Source of the DNA: Actinomyces sp. ph3
GTDB taxonomy: Bacteria; Actinomycetota; Actinomycetes; Actinomycetales; Actinomycetaceae
NCBI RefSeq assembly: GCF_000308055.1
Contig: NZ_CAGY01000005.1
Coordinates: forward strand, 1 to 64,000
Reading direction: 5' to 3'
DNA length: 64,000 nt
Below are positions 1 through 8,912 of this stretch, piece by piece. The stretch's first letter is position 1. Each line of letters opens with the position of its first letter. Below the pieces are notes generated by a model, which did no database searches, was not told the origin of the DNA, and saw only the letters and a list, made by a program, of their open reading frames with translations. The position numbers and the translations under genes were made by a program.

Positions 1-1
1 T

Positions 2-1447
2 GTTGAGGTCGAAAGTCAGCCTCACGCAGTGCTGTCCAGCGCCTCGGGAACGGTCATTACTTCCCCCCGCTTCAGGTTGGCCTACCAGGAAGGTCAGGAC
101 AAGGGACGCTACGATGCGGAAACGACCGATGCTGAGAAGACCCTCCCGCAGGTGAGCGAAGGGGAAGTCGCGCTGCTTGAAGAAGCGCAGGCGCAGGGAC
201 ACCAGACTCAGCCCCCGGGTCGCTACACCGAAGCGACCTTGGTGAAGACCATGGAAGAGCTTGGAATTGGTCGCCCCTCGACCTATGCGGCGACGATTCA
301 AACCATTGGTGATCGCGGCTACGTCACCCACCGAGGTCAGTACTTGGTTCCGACGTGGCTGGCCTTCTCGGTCACGCGACTGATGGAAGAGAATCTATCG
401 AACCTGGTCGACTATGACTTCACGGCATCGATGGAAAACGATCTGGACCAGATCGCTGCGGGAAGCGAAGATCGCCACGAGTTCTTGAGCACCTTCTACT
501 TCGGTGCAGACGGTAAGGGTGATGCTGACGGCCTGAAGTTCCAGGTTGAATCCCTGGGAGACGATATTGATGCCCGTGCGGTGAACTCCATTGACATGGG
601 AAATGGCGTCACCTTGCGAGTGGGTCGGTACGGACCCTACATGGAGAAGGCCGATGGGACGCGCGCAAATGTGCCGCCCGAGGTCGCGCCCGATGAGTTG
701 ACCGAAGAGAAGATCACGGAACTCTTCGCGCTTGCTGCAGATGATGGACGCGAGCTGGGAATCGATCCCGCAAGCGGACACATGCTGGTTGCAAAGAACG
801 GCCGCTACGGTCCCTACGTGACGGAAATTCTGCCCGAAGAAACCGAGGAAGCGGAAGCTTCTGAAGACGGAAAGCCCGCGAAGAAGACGCGAAAGAAGGC
901 TGCGGCAAAACCGCGCACGGCCTCGTTGTTCAAGTCGATGGATCTGGCAACCATCACGCTGGAGGATGCACTTGCGCTGCTTTCGCTTCCGCGTGAGGTC
1001 GGTGTTGATCCCTCTGACGGTGAAGTCATCACTGCGCAAAACGGTCGCTACGGCCCGTACCTAAAGAAGGGAAGCGATTCGCGCACCCTTCCCAGCGAGG
1101 ACCAGCTTCTGACGATTACCTTGGACGAGGCGCTGGAGATATACTCTCAGCCCAAACAACGAGGCCGCGGGGCAGCAAAGCCCCCGCTGCGCGAGTTTGG
1201 CGAAGATCCGGTGTCGGGGAAGAAGGTCACCGTCAAGGACGGCCGCTTCGGTCCCTACATTACCGATGGTGAAACCAATGTGACCGTTCCTCGCGCTGAG
1301 ACCGTCGAGGATCTGACCGCTGAACGCGCCTACGAACTTCTGGCCGATAAGCGTGCAAAGGGCCCAGCTCCCAAGCGCACCCGTAAGACGACTGCGAAGA
1401 AGACAACAACTCGACGCACGACGAAGAAGACTTCGGCTAAGAAGTAA
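2..1447 (+). CDS. topA: DNA topoisomerase I, C-terminal part (5' end outside window)
   Basis: Type IA topoisomerase that relaxes negative supercoils. The reading frame is open from base 2, so the gene begins upstream and the catalytic Tyr region is not visible. The family hallmark GRYTEATLVKTMEELGIGRP (window residues about 72-91) closes the core. It is followed by four zinc-less C-terminal repeats, each with a G-R-[YF]-G-P-Y signature (GRYGPYMEKADG, GRYGPYVTEI, GRYGPYLKKG, GRFGPYITDG). The protein ends in a basic Lys/Arg/Thr tail, as is usual for actinobacterial TopA. tmk follows after a 75 bp gap, a common actinobacterial order. Assignment is secure; only the N-terminus is missing. Confidence 0.96.
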   Translation, partial: VEVESQPHAVLSSASGTVITSPRFRLAYQEGQDKGRYDAETTDAEKTLPQVSEGEVALLEEAQAQGHQTQPPGRYTEATLVKTMEELGIGRPSTYAATIQTIGDRGYVTHRGQYLVPTWLAFSVTRLMEENLSNLVDYDFTASMENDLDQIAAGSEDRHEFLSTFYFGADGKGDADGLKFQVESLGDDIDARAVNSIDMGNGVTLRVGRYGPYMEKADGTRANVPPEVAPDELTEEKITELFALAADDGRELGIDPASGHMLVAKNGRYGPYVTEILPEETEEAEASEDGKPAKKTRKKAAAKPRTASLFKSMDLATITLEDALALLSLPREVGVDPSDGEVITAQNGRYGPYLKKGSDSRTLPSEDQLLTITLDEALEIYSQPKQRGRGAAKPPLREFGEDPVSGKKVTVKDGRFGPYITDGETNVTVPRAETVEDLTAERAYELLADKRAKGPAPKRTRKTTAKKTTTRRTTKKTSAKK

Positions 1448-1522
1448 CGAGAAGGAATTTTCTTTCGCCCACCCGCTGCCAAAATGGACGCAAATGCGGG
1501 TGGGCACTGTCAAGATAGAGAC

Positions 1523-2266
1523 ATGAGATCAATGGGTAGTGGTGCACAGGCGGGGCGCGGACTCTTCATCACCTTTGAAGGTGGTGATGGGACCGGTAAA
1601 AGTACCCAAATTCAGCGGGTTCGCCAGTGGTTCGAAGAACGCGGACAACAGGTGGTTGTCACGCGAGAACCCGGTGGAACAGAGCTGGGGACGACTCTGC
1701 GTCAATTGGTTCAGAACGGACCCGAAGACGTTGATCCCCGCACTGAAGCACTGCTGTATGCCGCTGATCGTGCTTACCATGTCGCAACTCTGATCAGACC
1801 GGCCCTTGAACGCGGGGAAATTGTTCTGGTCGATCGCTACATTGACTCATCTTTGGCCTATCAGGGAGCTGCGCGCAGCTTGGGTGTGGATGAAATCCGC
1901 AGCCTGTCCATGTGGGCAACGGGAAGTTTGCTCCCCGACCTCACTTTGCTGATTGACGTTCCACCGGAAGTTGCCGCCAGACGTCGCGGTGGTGAACCGG
2001 ATCGAATGGAACGCGAATCTATGGAGTTCCATGAGCGCGTTCGTCACCAGTACTTGGCGCTTGCGGATTCTGAAGCAGATCGCATTGTCGTCATTGATGG
2101 CGTAGGTACCGAAGATCAGGTCTTCAGTGAAATTCGCGGAGTTCTGGAAGAACGTGTTGATGCGGCATTCCAGGGATTGCCTGAAGAAGCTGCAGAAAAT
2201 GCCAAGCCCGTTGAATCTCAGGCAACGCTCTGGGCTCTTCTGGAAGAGGATGGCATTCTTCTGTGA
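1523..2266 (+). CDS. tmk: thymidylate kinase
   Basis: Phosphorylates dTMP to dTDP with ATP in the dTTP pathway. The P-loop FEGGDGTGKST lies near residues 17-27, the DR(Y) motif DRYIDSSLAYQG carries the dTMP-binding Arg, and the length (247 aa) is slightly above the usual 210 because of a C-terminal extension rich in Glu/Ala. The chosen start is ATG 1523 (an ATG nine bases later is possible); there is no strong Shine-Dalgarno, but an A..T-type hexamer lies six bases upstream. The stop overlaps the GTG start of holB by four bases (GTGA), so the two are translationally coupled. Confidence 0.95.
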   Translation: MRSMGSGAQAGRGLFITFEGGDGTGKSTQIQRVRQWFEERGQQVVVTREPGGTELGTTLRQLVQNGPEDVDPRTEALLYAADRAYHVATLIRPALERGEIVLVDRYIDSSLAYQGAARSLGVDEIRSLSMWATGSLLPDLTLLIDVPPEVAARRRGGEPDRMERESMEFHERVRHQYLALADSEADRIVVIDGVGTEDQVFSEIRGVLEERVDAAFQGLPEEAAENAKPVESQATLWALLEEDGILL

Positions 2267-3510
2267 GCGTTTGGGATGAATTGGTCGGCCAGGAACACGC
2301 CCTGGCGGTATTGCAACAGGCGGCTCAAGGCGCCCGAGCAATCGTTGACCATGCCCAAGAGGCACATCCAGGTGCGGACACTTCCGGCTCCGTGCGCGCA
2401 GATGCTTCGTCGCTCACTCAGCCCACAGATGACCCATCTCGCTCGATGACCCATGCGTGGCTCATCACCGGGCCTCCCGGTTCGGGGCGTTCGGTTGCGG
2501 CAATCGCTTTTGCAGCGGCCCTCCAGTGCACCGGAGAGTTCCCCGGATGCGGACAGTGTCCAGGATGTCGGACCACAATGGCTCGGACAAACGGTGATGT
2601 CTCAATCCTCACCACGGAATCCACGCAAATTCGTATCGATGAGGTTCGCCAGATCGTCTTGCGCGCACAGACTGCACCCTCGCAGGGGCGTTGGCGGGTC
2701 ATCGTCATCGAAGATGCTGACCGCATGATGGAACGCACAGCGAATGTTCTTCTTAAGGCAATTGAAGAACCGCCAGAGCGCACGGTCTGGCTGCTCTGTG
2801 CTCCCAGTGCAGAAGACATGATCACCACCATTCGTTCGCGGTGCCGGCATCTGGGACTGCGAATTCCAGATCCGCATGCCGTCGCGGACCTTCTTGTTCG
2901 TCGTGACGGTGTTGATCCTGCAGATGCGCTTTCTGCAGCCCGCGCAGCCCAATCGCATATCGGCTTGGCTCGGGCCCTTGCCAAAGACCCCAAGATGCGT
3001 CAGCGTCGCCGGCAGATCATCACTGCCCCGGCACAGGTGCGTTCTGTTGGTGAAGCGGTCTTTGCCGCAGAGGACCTCCTCTCCATTGCAAAAACTCAAG
3101 CAGAATCCCAATCTGAAGAACGCAATGCCCGCGAAAAGGCCGAACTGATGCGCCAATTGGGAATGGAAGAAGGTCAGAGTCCGGCCTCGCATCAGCGCGC
3201 ACGTATCCGTGAACTCGAAGAAGACCAGAAGCGGCGCTCAAAGCGAGCCATCCAAGATTCTCTCGATCGAGCCCTCGTCGACCTCTTGGGAATCTATAGG
3301 GACGTTCTCCTGCGTCAATTGGGAACGGATCAAGAGCCAATCAATGATGACTGCCTAGATCTCATCGACCAGCTCTGCGCTCAATCCACCCCGCAGCAGA
3401 CCATGAAGAGAGTCCAAGCGATTGAGGAAGCTCGAAAGCGCCTGACAACAAACATGTCAGTCCCTCTGATTTTGGAGTCGATGGCACTCTCACTTCGACC
3501 GCAGGTCTAG
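2263..3510 (+). CDS. holB: DNA polymerase III subunit delta'
   Basis: Clamp-loader subunit of the replicative polymerase. Residues 1-20 match the usual opening (VWDELVGQEHALAVL). The P-loop GPPGSGRS (about 70-77) has Arg in place of the catalytic Lys, consistent with delta' subunits not hydrolysing ATP. A four-Cys zinc cluster follows (C89, C96, C99, C102), and a sensor region EDADRMMERTANVLLKAIEE is seen further on. About 40 extra residues separate the first helix from the P-loop. It starts at GTG 2263 inside the tmk stop. A charged, coiled-coil-like stretch lies around residues 270-330. Confidence 0.93.
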   Translation: MSVWDELVGQEHALAVLQQAAQGARAIVDHAQEAHPGADTSGSVRADASSLTQPTDDPSRSMTHAWLITGPPGSGRSVAAIAFAAALQCTGEFPGCGQCPGCRTTMARTNGDVSILTTESTQIRIDEVRQIVLRAQTAPSQGRWRVIVIEDADRMMERTANVLLKAIEEPPERTVWLLCAPSAEDMITTIRSRCRHLGLRIPDPHAVADLLVRRDGVDPADALSAARAAQSHIGLARALAKDPKMRQRRRQIITAPAQVRSVGEAVFAAEDLLSIAKTQAESQSEERNAREKAELMRQLGMEEGQSPASHQRARIRELEEDQKRRSKRAIQDSLDRALVDLLGIYRDVLLRQLGTDQEPINDDCLDLIDQLCAQSTPQQTMKRVQAIEEARKRLTTNMSVPLILESMALSLRPQV

Positions 3511-3518
3511 ACATCGAA

Positions 3519-3524
3519 TAGGGT
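3519..3524 (+). promoter_or_regulatory. -10 hexamer TAGGGT of a leaderless promoter
   Basis: TAGGGT ends exactly six bases before ATG 3531, and no Shine-Dalgarno is present. Transcription would therefore start at or next to the start codon. Confidence 0.5.
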
Positions 3525-3530
3525 AGAGGC

Positions 3531-5183
3531 ATGAATTCACGCTCCCGCCTGATCGTCTCCGTGTTGATCGTCCTTGCGCTTGCCACAAACTTTGGCATCG
3601 CATACTACGCGAAGAATGCTATCGATCAGGCTGCCACCAGCGCCGCCGCAGGTACCTCGAACAGCCAAAACAAGGTGACGGTCGCGCATGCGGCAGACCC
3701 GCTTCCCGGCAAGCCGACGAAAGAGCAGTTCTACTCTCAGCCGCTCAATTGGCGACAGTGTGAGGCCTCGGAAATCACAAGCACCGGGGTATCTGCACCG
3801 CGCGATATTGACAAGTATCAGTGTGCGTCGCTGACTGCGCCTCTGGACTGGGAGAACCTCGACGGGAACCAAATCACCCTTGCCTTGGCGGTCCACCGCG
3901 GGGATCAGAGTGAAGGCAAGGCTCTTTTCTACAACCTTGGTGGTCCCGGTGGAGCATCGGTGTCCTCAATTACCTCGCAGGTCACTACCTCTTTGGGTAC
4001 GGGGCTTGTCTCGGCTTTCGACATCGTTGCACTGGATCCGCGAGGCGTCGGAGCATCAACCCCTGTCCGTTGCCGAACTGATGAAGAGCGTGACGGCGAT
4101 GCAGCTGGAACGCGAAACCCGATCGATCCGAATGCAAGTCCCGCAGAGATGATCAAGCTCGCAGAGGATACTTCTCGAGATCTCGCCAAGGGGTGCCAAG
4201 ACCTCAGCGGTGACATCTTCAAGCACATCGACACCGTGAATGCGTCGAAGGATTTCGATATGGTTCGCGCGCTGCTTGGGCAAGAGAAGTTCAACTACCT
4301 GGGCTACTCCTACGGAACTTTCCTGGGCGCCACCTACGCCGAGCAATTCCCCGGAAATGTCGGTCACATGGTCCTCGACGGTGCACTTGATCCCTCGGTC
4401 AGCGGCGATGAGCTCTCCGCCATGCAGATGCGAGGCTTCGAGGCCTCCCTGCGTCACTGGGTGGAGGATTGCCAGGCAGCACGTAACTGCCCGCTCAAGG
4501 GCGATGCAGATGCCGGCATGAAGCAGATGAAGAACTTCTTCGATCGCCTGTACAACACCCCGCTTCAAACCTCAGATCCGAACCGCCCGCTCACTCACGA
4601 CCTTGCCATGAGCGCTGTTGTCGGTCTGCTGTACTCGACGCAGACGTATTCAATCCTCACGCAGGGAATGCAGCAAGCGCTGAACTCAGAGGACGGCTCG
4701 ACGCTGCTCTACGTTGCAGACTTGCTGAGCGAACGCAACAAAGACGGAAGCTACTCTTCGAATTCGATGGATGCGATCGTTGCTATTAACTCCCTAGACT
4801 TCGAGCCTGTTGGTGATGCAGCCCAATGGGAGAAGGATGCGACAGCACTTAAGCAAGAGCTGATGATCTTTGGTGATCTGGCTGGCTACACCTCCGCCGG
4901 ACTTGAAGGCTGGCCGACCAAGCACGCGAAGCGCCACGCAATCAAGGCTGAGGGTGCAGCCCCGATCGTGGTCGTTGGTACGACGCATGATCCTGCAACC
5001 CCCTACGTGATGTCCCAGAATCTGGCGAAACAGCTGTCGTCGGGCGTGTTGGTGACTTGGGATGGTTGGAATCACACCGCGTACTCGAAGAACGGAAGCA
5101 AGTGTGTGGCGACAGCTGTCGAAGGTTACTTCCTGCGTAATGTTGTTCCCAGTGCCGATCTTCAGTGCGGGGCTGATTCTTAG
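3531..5183 (+). CDS. exported alpha/beta hydrolase, TAP-like (tripeptidyl aminopeptidase family)
   Basis: Likely releases short peptides or acyl groups outside the membrane. A hydrophobic N-terminal segment (residues 7-25) acts as signal anchor or signal peptide. The hydrolase core shows the oxyanion loop NLGGPGGAS (about 135-143), LDPRGVGAS, and the nucleophile elbow GYSYGTF with Ser near 260. The C-terminal TAP-like region holds the likely acid in GTTHDPATPY and the His in WDGWNHTAY. At 550 aa it fits the SlpD/SlpE/Tap group of actinobacteria. The substrate cannot be read from sequence. It stands alone, 20 bp after holB, with its own probable promoter. Confidence 0.88.
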   Translation: MNSRSRLIVSVLIVLALATNFGIAYYAKNAIDQAATSAAAGTSNSQNKVTVAHAADPLPGKPTKEQFYSQPLNWRQCEASEITSTGVSAPRDIDKYQCASLTAPLDWENLDGNQITLALAVHRGDQSEGKALFYNLGGPGGASVSSITSQVTTSLGTGLVSAFDIVALDPRGVGASTPVRCRTDEERDGDAAGTRNPIDPNASPAEMIKLAEDTSRDLAKGCQDLSGDIFKHIDTVNASKDFDMVRALLGQEKFNYLGYSYGTFLGATYAEQFPGNVGHMVLDGALDPSVSGDELSAMQMRGFEASLRHWVEDCQAARNCPLKGDADAGMKQMKNFFDRLYNTPLQTSDPNRPLTHDLAMSAVVGLLYSTQTYSILTQGMQQALNSEDGSTLLYVADLLSERNKDGSYSSNSMDAIVAINSLDFEPVGDAAQWEKDATALKQELMIFGDLAGYTSAGLEGWPTKHAKRHAIKAEGAAPIVVVGTTHDPATPYVMSQNLAKQLSSGVLVTWDGWNHTAYSKNGSKCVATAVEGYFLRNVVPSADLQCGADS

Positions 5184-5295
5184 AATCGCTGGTTTTTCAA
5201 AGACCGCGTCGAAATGACTGGGACCGGCTAGGTCTGAATAGGCTTGCCCTGCCGCCAATTTCCTCGCTGGCCTTGGCAGCTGGGCCTTAGCTCGC

Positions 5296-5301
5296 TAACG
5301 T
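5296..5301 (+). promoter_or_regulatory. -10 hexamer TAACGT of a leaderless promoter
   Basis: TAACGT sits six bases before ATG 5308; no ribosome-binding site is visible. Confidence 0.4.
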
Positions 5302-5307
5302 TGAGCT

Positions 5308-5787
5308 ATGGACTTCTTTGGTGATGACGAAACAGAAACCCCCGGTCAGAACACGGATAGTGTTGAAGCCGACGTGCTCATTGACACCACCATCGAGAAT
5401 GCCTGGGCCTTGGTCTCTGAGCCCGGCTGGTGGATCAATGATGGACCGCTGGGCGACCATGATGTTGAGCATGGCGATGACGGGCTCTACCACGTTACCG
5501 ACCCGGAAGCGGGAACATGGCTTGTCGAGAAACTCGACGAAGATCCCATGGATGTCGTGCGATTCCGCTGGTATCCCGTGGCCAGTGATGAGTTCCCCGA
5601 AGAAATGCTGACGACTATCGAGGTCTCACTCTCAGAAGAAAAAGGCAAGGTCGCACTTCACGTTGAAGAATCGGGAATTGCCGCCCTCAGTGATGATGAG
5701 GACGAGGCCTACCAGCTTTGGGAAGACGAAGCTGGCTTGTGGGACCAGGCCGTTGACAGCGCGAAGGATTACTTAGAGCGTCGGTGA
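5308..5787 (+). CDS. SRPBCC-fold protein (AHSA1/polyketide-cyclase-like)
   Basis: A small cytoplasmic protein with an acidic tail. Residues 18-140 follow the START/SRPBCC pattern: VEADVLIDTTIENAWALVSEPGWWI, then a beta-rich middle (TWLVEKLDEDPMDVVRFRW), ending in a long C-terminal helix that would close a hydrophobic pocket. Similar actinobacterial proteins are annotated as activators of Hsp90 ATPase-like, but the ligand is unknown. The first 17 residues are acidic and probably disordered. Its 3' end overlaps the convergent DUF2218 gene by 19 bp. Confidence 0.75.
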   Translation: MDFFGDDETETPGQNTDSVEADVLIDTTIENAWALVSEPGWWINDGPLGDHDVEHGDDGLYHVTDPEAGTWLVEKLDEDPMDVVRFRWYPVASDEFPEEMLTTIEVSLSEEKGKVALHVEESGIAALSDDEDEAYQLWEDEAGLWDQAVDSAKDYLERR

Positions 5788-6164
5788 CGCTCGATATCCT
5801 CTGCTGTTAAGGGGCCCTGCGTGGTTCCGGGAGCTTCCTCACCATCGCTCGGATTCTTCCTCATCCACGCAACCTCAAGCCCGTCGCGATACCCAAAGCG
5901 AGCTAGGTGAATCCCGACGACAAACTCAAGGTGCTCCACGGCCTCGGGAGAAGTCTTGAGCTCAAGACGCAAGTGCTGGTCTGTACACGAGATTGCGCAC
6001 TCACCGCCGGGCATCCCCTCGCGAGTGAAGATCAGCATTCCGCACGCTGAATCCTCATCCCACTGTGCGTCGATTTTTCGCCCCATGTGTGAGGCAAGCT
6101 GATGCCCATATCGACGTGCACGCTCGGTGGGAACATTGGCGACGGAAATCATCACTTCACTCAT
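5769..6164 (-). CDS. DUF2218 domain protein
   Basis: Small (131 aa) protein of the DUF2218 family, recognised by the opening V-x-T-x-R-A-x-RYGHQLASHMGRK and the central C-x-hydrophobic beta strands (GGECAISCTDQHLRLELKT). Family members often neighbour siderophore or iron genes in actinobacteria; no such neighbour is seen here, so no function is assigned. The start at 6164 (MSEVMISVANVP) is preferred because GGGAG lies about a dozen bases upstream and because the family normally starts here; upstream in-frame ATGs at 6173 and 6200 are less likely. It overlaps the 3' end of the SRPBCC gene and diverges from the permease. Confidence 0.8.
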   Translation of the reverse strand: MSEVMISVANVPTERARRYGHQLASHMGRKIDAQWDEDSACGMLIFTREGMPGGECAISCTDQHLRLELKTSPEAVEHLEFVVGIHLARFGYRDGLEVAWMRKNPSDGEEAPGTTQGPLTAEDIERHRRSK

Positions 6165-6237
6165 ACAAACCATTTTCTCCCATCTATCACCTTGGGGCAT
6201 GCTAGCGTGGAAAGCTCAACTGAGAGAACGGATCACA

Positions 6238-7665
6238 ATGAGCACCAGCGAACACGATGAGCAGAGCTTCGGCGACGCCTCGGGCCGCGAGCTTCAGCGC
6301 AATCTAACGAACCGCCATATCCAGCTCATTGCTATTGGCGGGGCAATCGGTACCGGCCTCTTCATGGGCTCCGGAAAGACCATTGCAACGGCTGGTCCCT
6401 CGATCCTTCTGGTCTATCTGATCATTGGCAGCGCGCTCTTCCTGTTCATGCGTGCGATGGGCGAGATCCTCCTTTCGGATAAGAGATACGGTACTTTCGC
6501 CGATATCATTCGACACTTCCTTGGCCCAACTATGGGGTTCGTCATGGGATGGACCTACTGGCTGTGCTGGGTGGTCACAGGTATTGCTGACGTCGTTGCC
6601 ATCACCGGTTACGTGCGCTTTTGGTTCCCGAACCTCCCTGCGTGGATTCCCGTTCTTGCTACGGCGATCCTTCTCTTCACTCTCAATGCGATGACCGTCA
6701 AGGCTTTCGGAGAGACCGAATTCTGGTTTGCGATGATTAAGATCGTCGCAATCATTGCGCTGATTGTGGTTGGTGTCGTCATGATCGCCATTGGCATGCA
6801 CGACAGTAACGGTACAACCGCTGCGGTTTCAAACCTGTGGAGTCACGGAGGCCTATTCCCCACGGGACTGAGCGGATTCCTGGGTGGCTTCCAGATCGCA
6901 GTTTTTGCTTTCGTTGGGATTGAGCTCGTTGGAACGACCGTTGCCGAGACCTCGAACCCCACGCAAACTCTTCCCAAGGCGATCAACTCGATTCCCGTTC
7001 GCGTTGTTCTGTTCTACATCTGCTCTCTTGCGGTCATCATGATGGTGACGCCCTGGGATCAGATTGATAAGGCCCAGTCGCCTTTCGTCACGATGTTTTC
7101 GATGACGGGGCTGGGTGCGGCAGCTTCACTGGTGAACTTGGTGGTGCTGACTTCTGCGGCCTCGTCGGCCAACTCGGGGATCTACTCAACTTCGAGGATG
7201 CTCTTCTCCCTATCACTTCAGGGTGATGCGGCCCCCTTCTTTGGCCGTCTATCCAAGCATCACGTCCCCCAGAATGCGCTTTTCCTGTCGTGTGTGTTCT
7301 TGCTTTCCGCCGCTGTTCTTCTGGCTTTTGGCGATTCAATCCTGAGCGTTTTCACCGTGGTGACCTCAATGTCAGCCACACTCTTCATGGTCGTGTGGGT
7401 TTTGATTGTTATCGCCTACCTGTTCTACGTGCGGAAGTATCCGAACAAACACCGCAGCTCGACCTTCCCGCTTCCTGGCGGTGTTTTCTCCGCGTGGCTC
7501 TTCATTGCCTTCATTGCTGCAATGGTTGTCGTCCTTTCCCTGGAAACTGAGAGTCTGCAGGGACTGCTGATGTCGGCTGCGTGGATGCTTGGCATCACTG
7601 TGGTTGGTGTGATCCGCCGCCACCGTTCTCTGGGGCGCCGAGGCCGTACATCCCTCTCAGCTTGA
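6238..7665 (+). CDS. cycA: amino-acid permease, CycA-like (D-Ser/D-Ala/Gly type)
   Basis: APC-superfamily transporter, about 12 membrane helices, likely a proton symporter for small neutral amino acids. The N-terminus LQRNLTNRHIQLIAIGGAIG and the stretches SGKTIATAGPSI, GWTYWLCWVVTGIADVVAIT and ALNAMTVKAFGETEFWFAMIK-like blocks match enterobacterial CycA closely rather than general AAT permeases. Start ATG 6238 follows GAGAGAACGG. It stands alone between DUF2218 (divergent) and the TPP riboswitch. Substrate is inferred from similarity; alanine/glycine or another neutral amino acid is possible. Confidence 0.85.
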   Translation: MSTSEHDEQSFGDASGRELQRNLTNRHIQLIAIGGAIGTGLFMGSGKTIATAGPSILLVYLIIGSALFLFMRAMGEILLSDKRYGTFADIIRHFLGPTMGFVMGWTYWLCWVVTGIADVVAITGYVRFWFPNLPAWIPVLATAILLFTLNAMTVKAFGETEFWFAMIKIVAIIALIVVGVVMIAIGMHDSNGTTAAVSNLWSHGGLFPTGLSGFLGGFQIAVFAFVGIELVGTTVAETSNPTQTLPKAINSIPVRVVLFYICSLAVIMMVTPWDQIDKAQSPFVTMFSMTGLGAAASLVNLVVLTSAASSANSGIYSTSRMLFSLSLQGDAAPFFGRLSKHHVPQNALFLSCVFLLSAAVLLAFGDSILSVFTVVTSMSATLFMVVWVLIVIAYLFYVRKYPNKHRSSTFPLPGGVFSAWLFIAFIAAMVVVLSLETESLQGLLMSAAWMLGITVVGVIRRHRSLGRRGRTSLSA

Positions 7666-7682
7666 TGCGCTATGCTTGCTGG

Positions 7683-7766
7683 GTAAGACAGGGGAGCCCA
7701 CCGTGGGCTGAGAGTGCGAATGCAGACCCTTACACCTGATCCGGATTATGCCGGCGTAGGAAGTCG
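7683..7766 (+). promoter_or_regulatory. TPP (thiamine pyrophosphate) riboswitch aptamer
   Basis: The conserved thi-box elements are present in order: GGGGAGCCC, the P3 hairpin GCCCA-ccg-TGGGC (7696-7708), CTGAGAG (7708-7714), GACCCTTACACCTGAT (7725-7740), the P4/P5 pair CCGG...CCGG, and GTAGGAAGTC. It lies directly upstream of a thiamine-type ABC transporter, so TPP binding should lower thiBPQ expression. Confidence 0.95.
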
Positions 7767-7779
7767 CAATCTCCAGACT

Positions 7780-7793
7780 GCCTCCCCCGAGGC
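7780..7793 (+). promoter_or_regulatory. small GC hairpin between aptamer and start
   Basis: GCCTC (7780-7784) can pair with GAGGC (7789-7793) across a CCCC loop. It may be part of the expression platform; there is no T-run, so it is not a classic terminator. Confidence 0.4.
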
Positions 7794-7801
7794 GGCCTAG
7801 C

Positions 7802-7820
7802 CCTCCACCATTAGCGGAGG
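7802..7820 (+). promoter_or_regulatory. thiB: Shine-Dalgarno-sequestering hairpin of the thi operon
   Basis: CCTCC (7802-7806) is perfectly complementary to the ribosome-binding site GGAGG (7816-7820), with a nine-base loop. This predicts translational control by the riboswitch. GGAGG lies six bases before ATG 7827 and directly abuts ATG 7821, so 7827 is the better start. Confidence 0.7.
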
Positions 7821-7826
7821 ATGAAA

Positions 7827-8912
7827 ATGTCTACTTTTTCGACGCATCGTCGCGTCCGTTTGATCGCATCAACTGCGACATTTTTGGTTGCGGCAAGCTC
7901 TCTTGCAGCTTGCGCGGGAAACACTAAAGATGCTGCCGCAACGCAGGCTGGCACGGCCTCGGCACAGGGTGAACAAAGCGTCACTATTCTTGCCTACGAT
8001 TCATTCGACTTCCCCCAGGACCTTCTGGACAAGTTCCATGAGAAGACCGGAATCACTGCGAAAATCCAGGCGATTGGTAACGGTGGGGAACTGGCCAACC
8101 AGCTGGTTCTTACCAAGGATGCGCCCCTGGGAGACGCAGTTTTCGGCCTAGATAATACGGTTTCAACCCGTATTGGCGGTCAGGGAATCATCGAAGATGC
8201 ACATATCACCTCGCCCAACGCAGATGATAATTTCCAAGGCGAACCCGGTTTGGTTCCCATCGATCGCGGCGATGTCTGCGTCAACTACGACAAGAAGTGG
8301 TTCGCCGACCACCAGCTTGCTGTACCGACGAGCTTCGAAGACCTGACGAAGCCTGAGTACAAGAACATGCTTGTCGCCATGAACCCGGCTTCTTCCACTC
8401 CCGGAATGGCCTTCATGCTGGCAACGATTGCAAAGTTTGGTCCCGATGGCTATGCGAACTACTGGAAGTCGCTCAAGGACAACGGCGTGAAGATCACCGA
8501 GGGCTGGTCGCAGGCATTCAACGTTGACTACAGCGCCGGTGAAGGCAAGGGCAGCTACCCCATGATGGTGTCCTACGGTTCTTCTCCCGCCTATGCGGTC
8601 AATGACGCAGGAACTGAAAGCTCGACCGGTGTCATCGCCGATACCTGCTTCCGCCAGGTTGAATATGCCGGCGTCCTCAAGGGTGCGAAGAACCCCGAAG
8701 GAGCAAAGAAGTTCATCGAATTCCTGCTCTCTGACGAAGTCCAGAGCGCAATTTCGAAGGCAACCTACATGCACCCCTACAAGGGTCAGGCGCCCGAGGC
8801 CCTGCAAAAGTTTGGCCCTCTGGCCGATAAGCCCCTGCGTGTTGATCCCCAGGAAATTGAGAAGAACTCGACTGCGTGGCTCAAGACCTGGCAAGAAACG
8901 GTTCTTGGGTGA
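7827..8912 (+). CDS. thiB: thiamine ABC transporter, substrate-binding lipoprotein
   Basis: Captures thiamine (or its phosphates) outside the membrane. The N-terminus has an Arg-containing signal, hydrophobic core and lipobox SLAAC, with Cys29 as the lipidation site. The mature part is a type II periplasmic-binding fold: TILAYDSFDFPQDLLDKF at the start, GDAVFGLDN, IDRGDVCVNYDKKWF, and WSQAFNVDYSAGEGKGSYPM near the middle, as in ThiB/TbpA. The 361 aa length is usual. Riboswitch control and the downstream permease and ATPase support thiamine as substrate. The stop overlaps the thiP GTG start by four bases. Confidence 0.93.
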   Translation: MSTFSTHRRVRLIASTATFLVAASSLAACAGNTKDAAATQAGTASAQGEQSVTILAYDSFDFPQDLLDKFHEKTGITAKIQAIGNGGELANQLVLTKDAPLGDAVFGLDNTVSTRIGGQGIIEDAHITSPNADDNFQGEPGLVPIDRGDVCVNYDKKWFADHQLAVPTSFEDLTKPEYKNMLVAMNPASSTPGMAFMLATIAKFGPDGYANYWKSLKDNGVKITEGWSQAFNVDYSAGEGKGSYPMMVSYGSSPAYAVNDAGTESSTGVIADTCFRQVEYAGVLKGAKNPEGAKKFIEFLLSDEVQSAISKATYMHPYKGQAPEALQKFGPLADKPLRVDPQEIEKNSTAWLKTWQETVLG

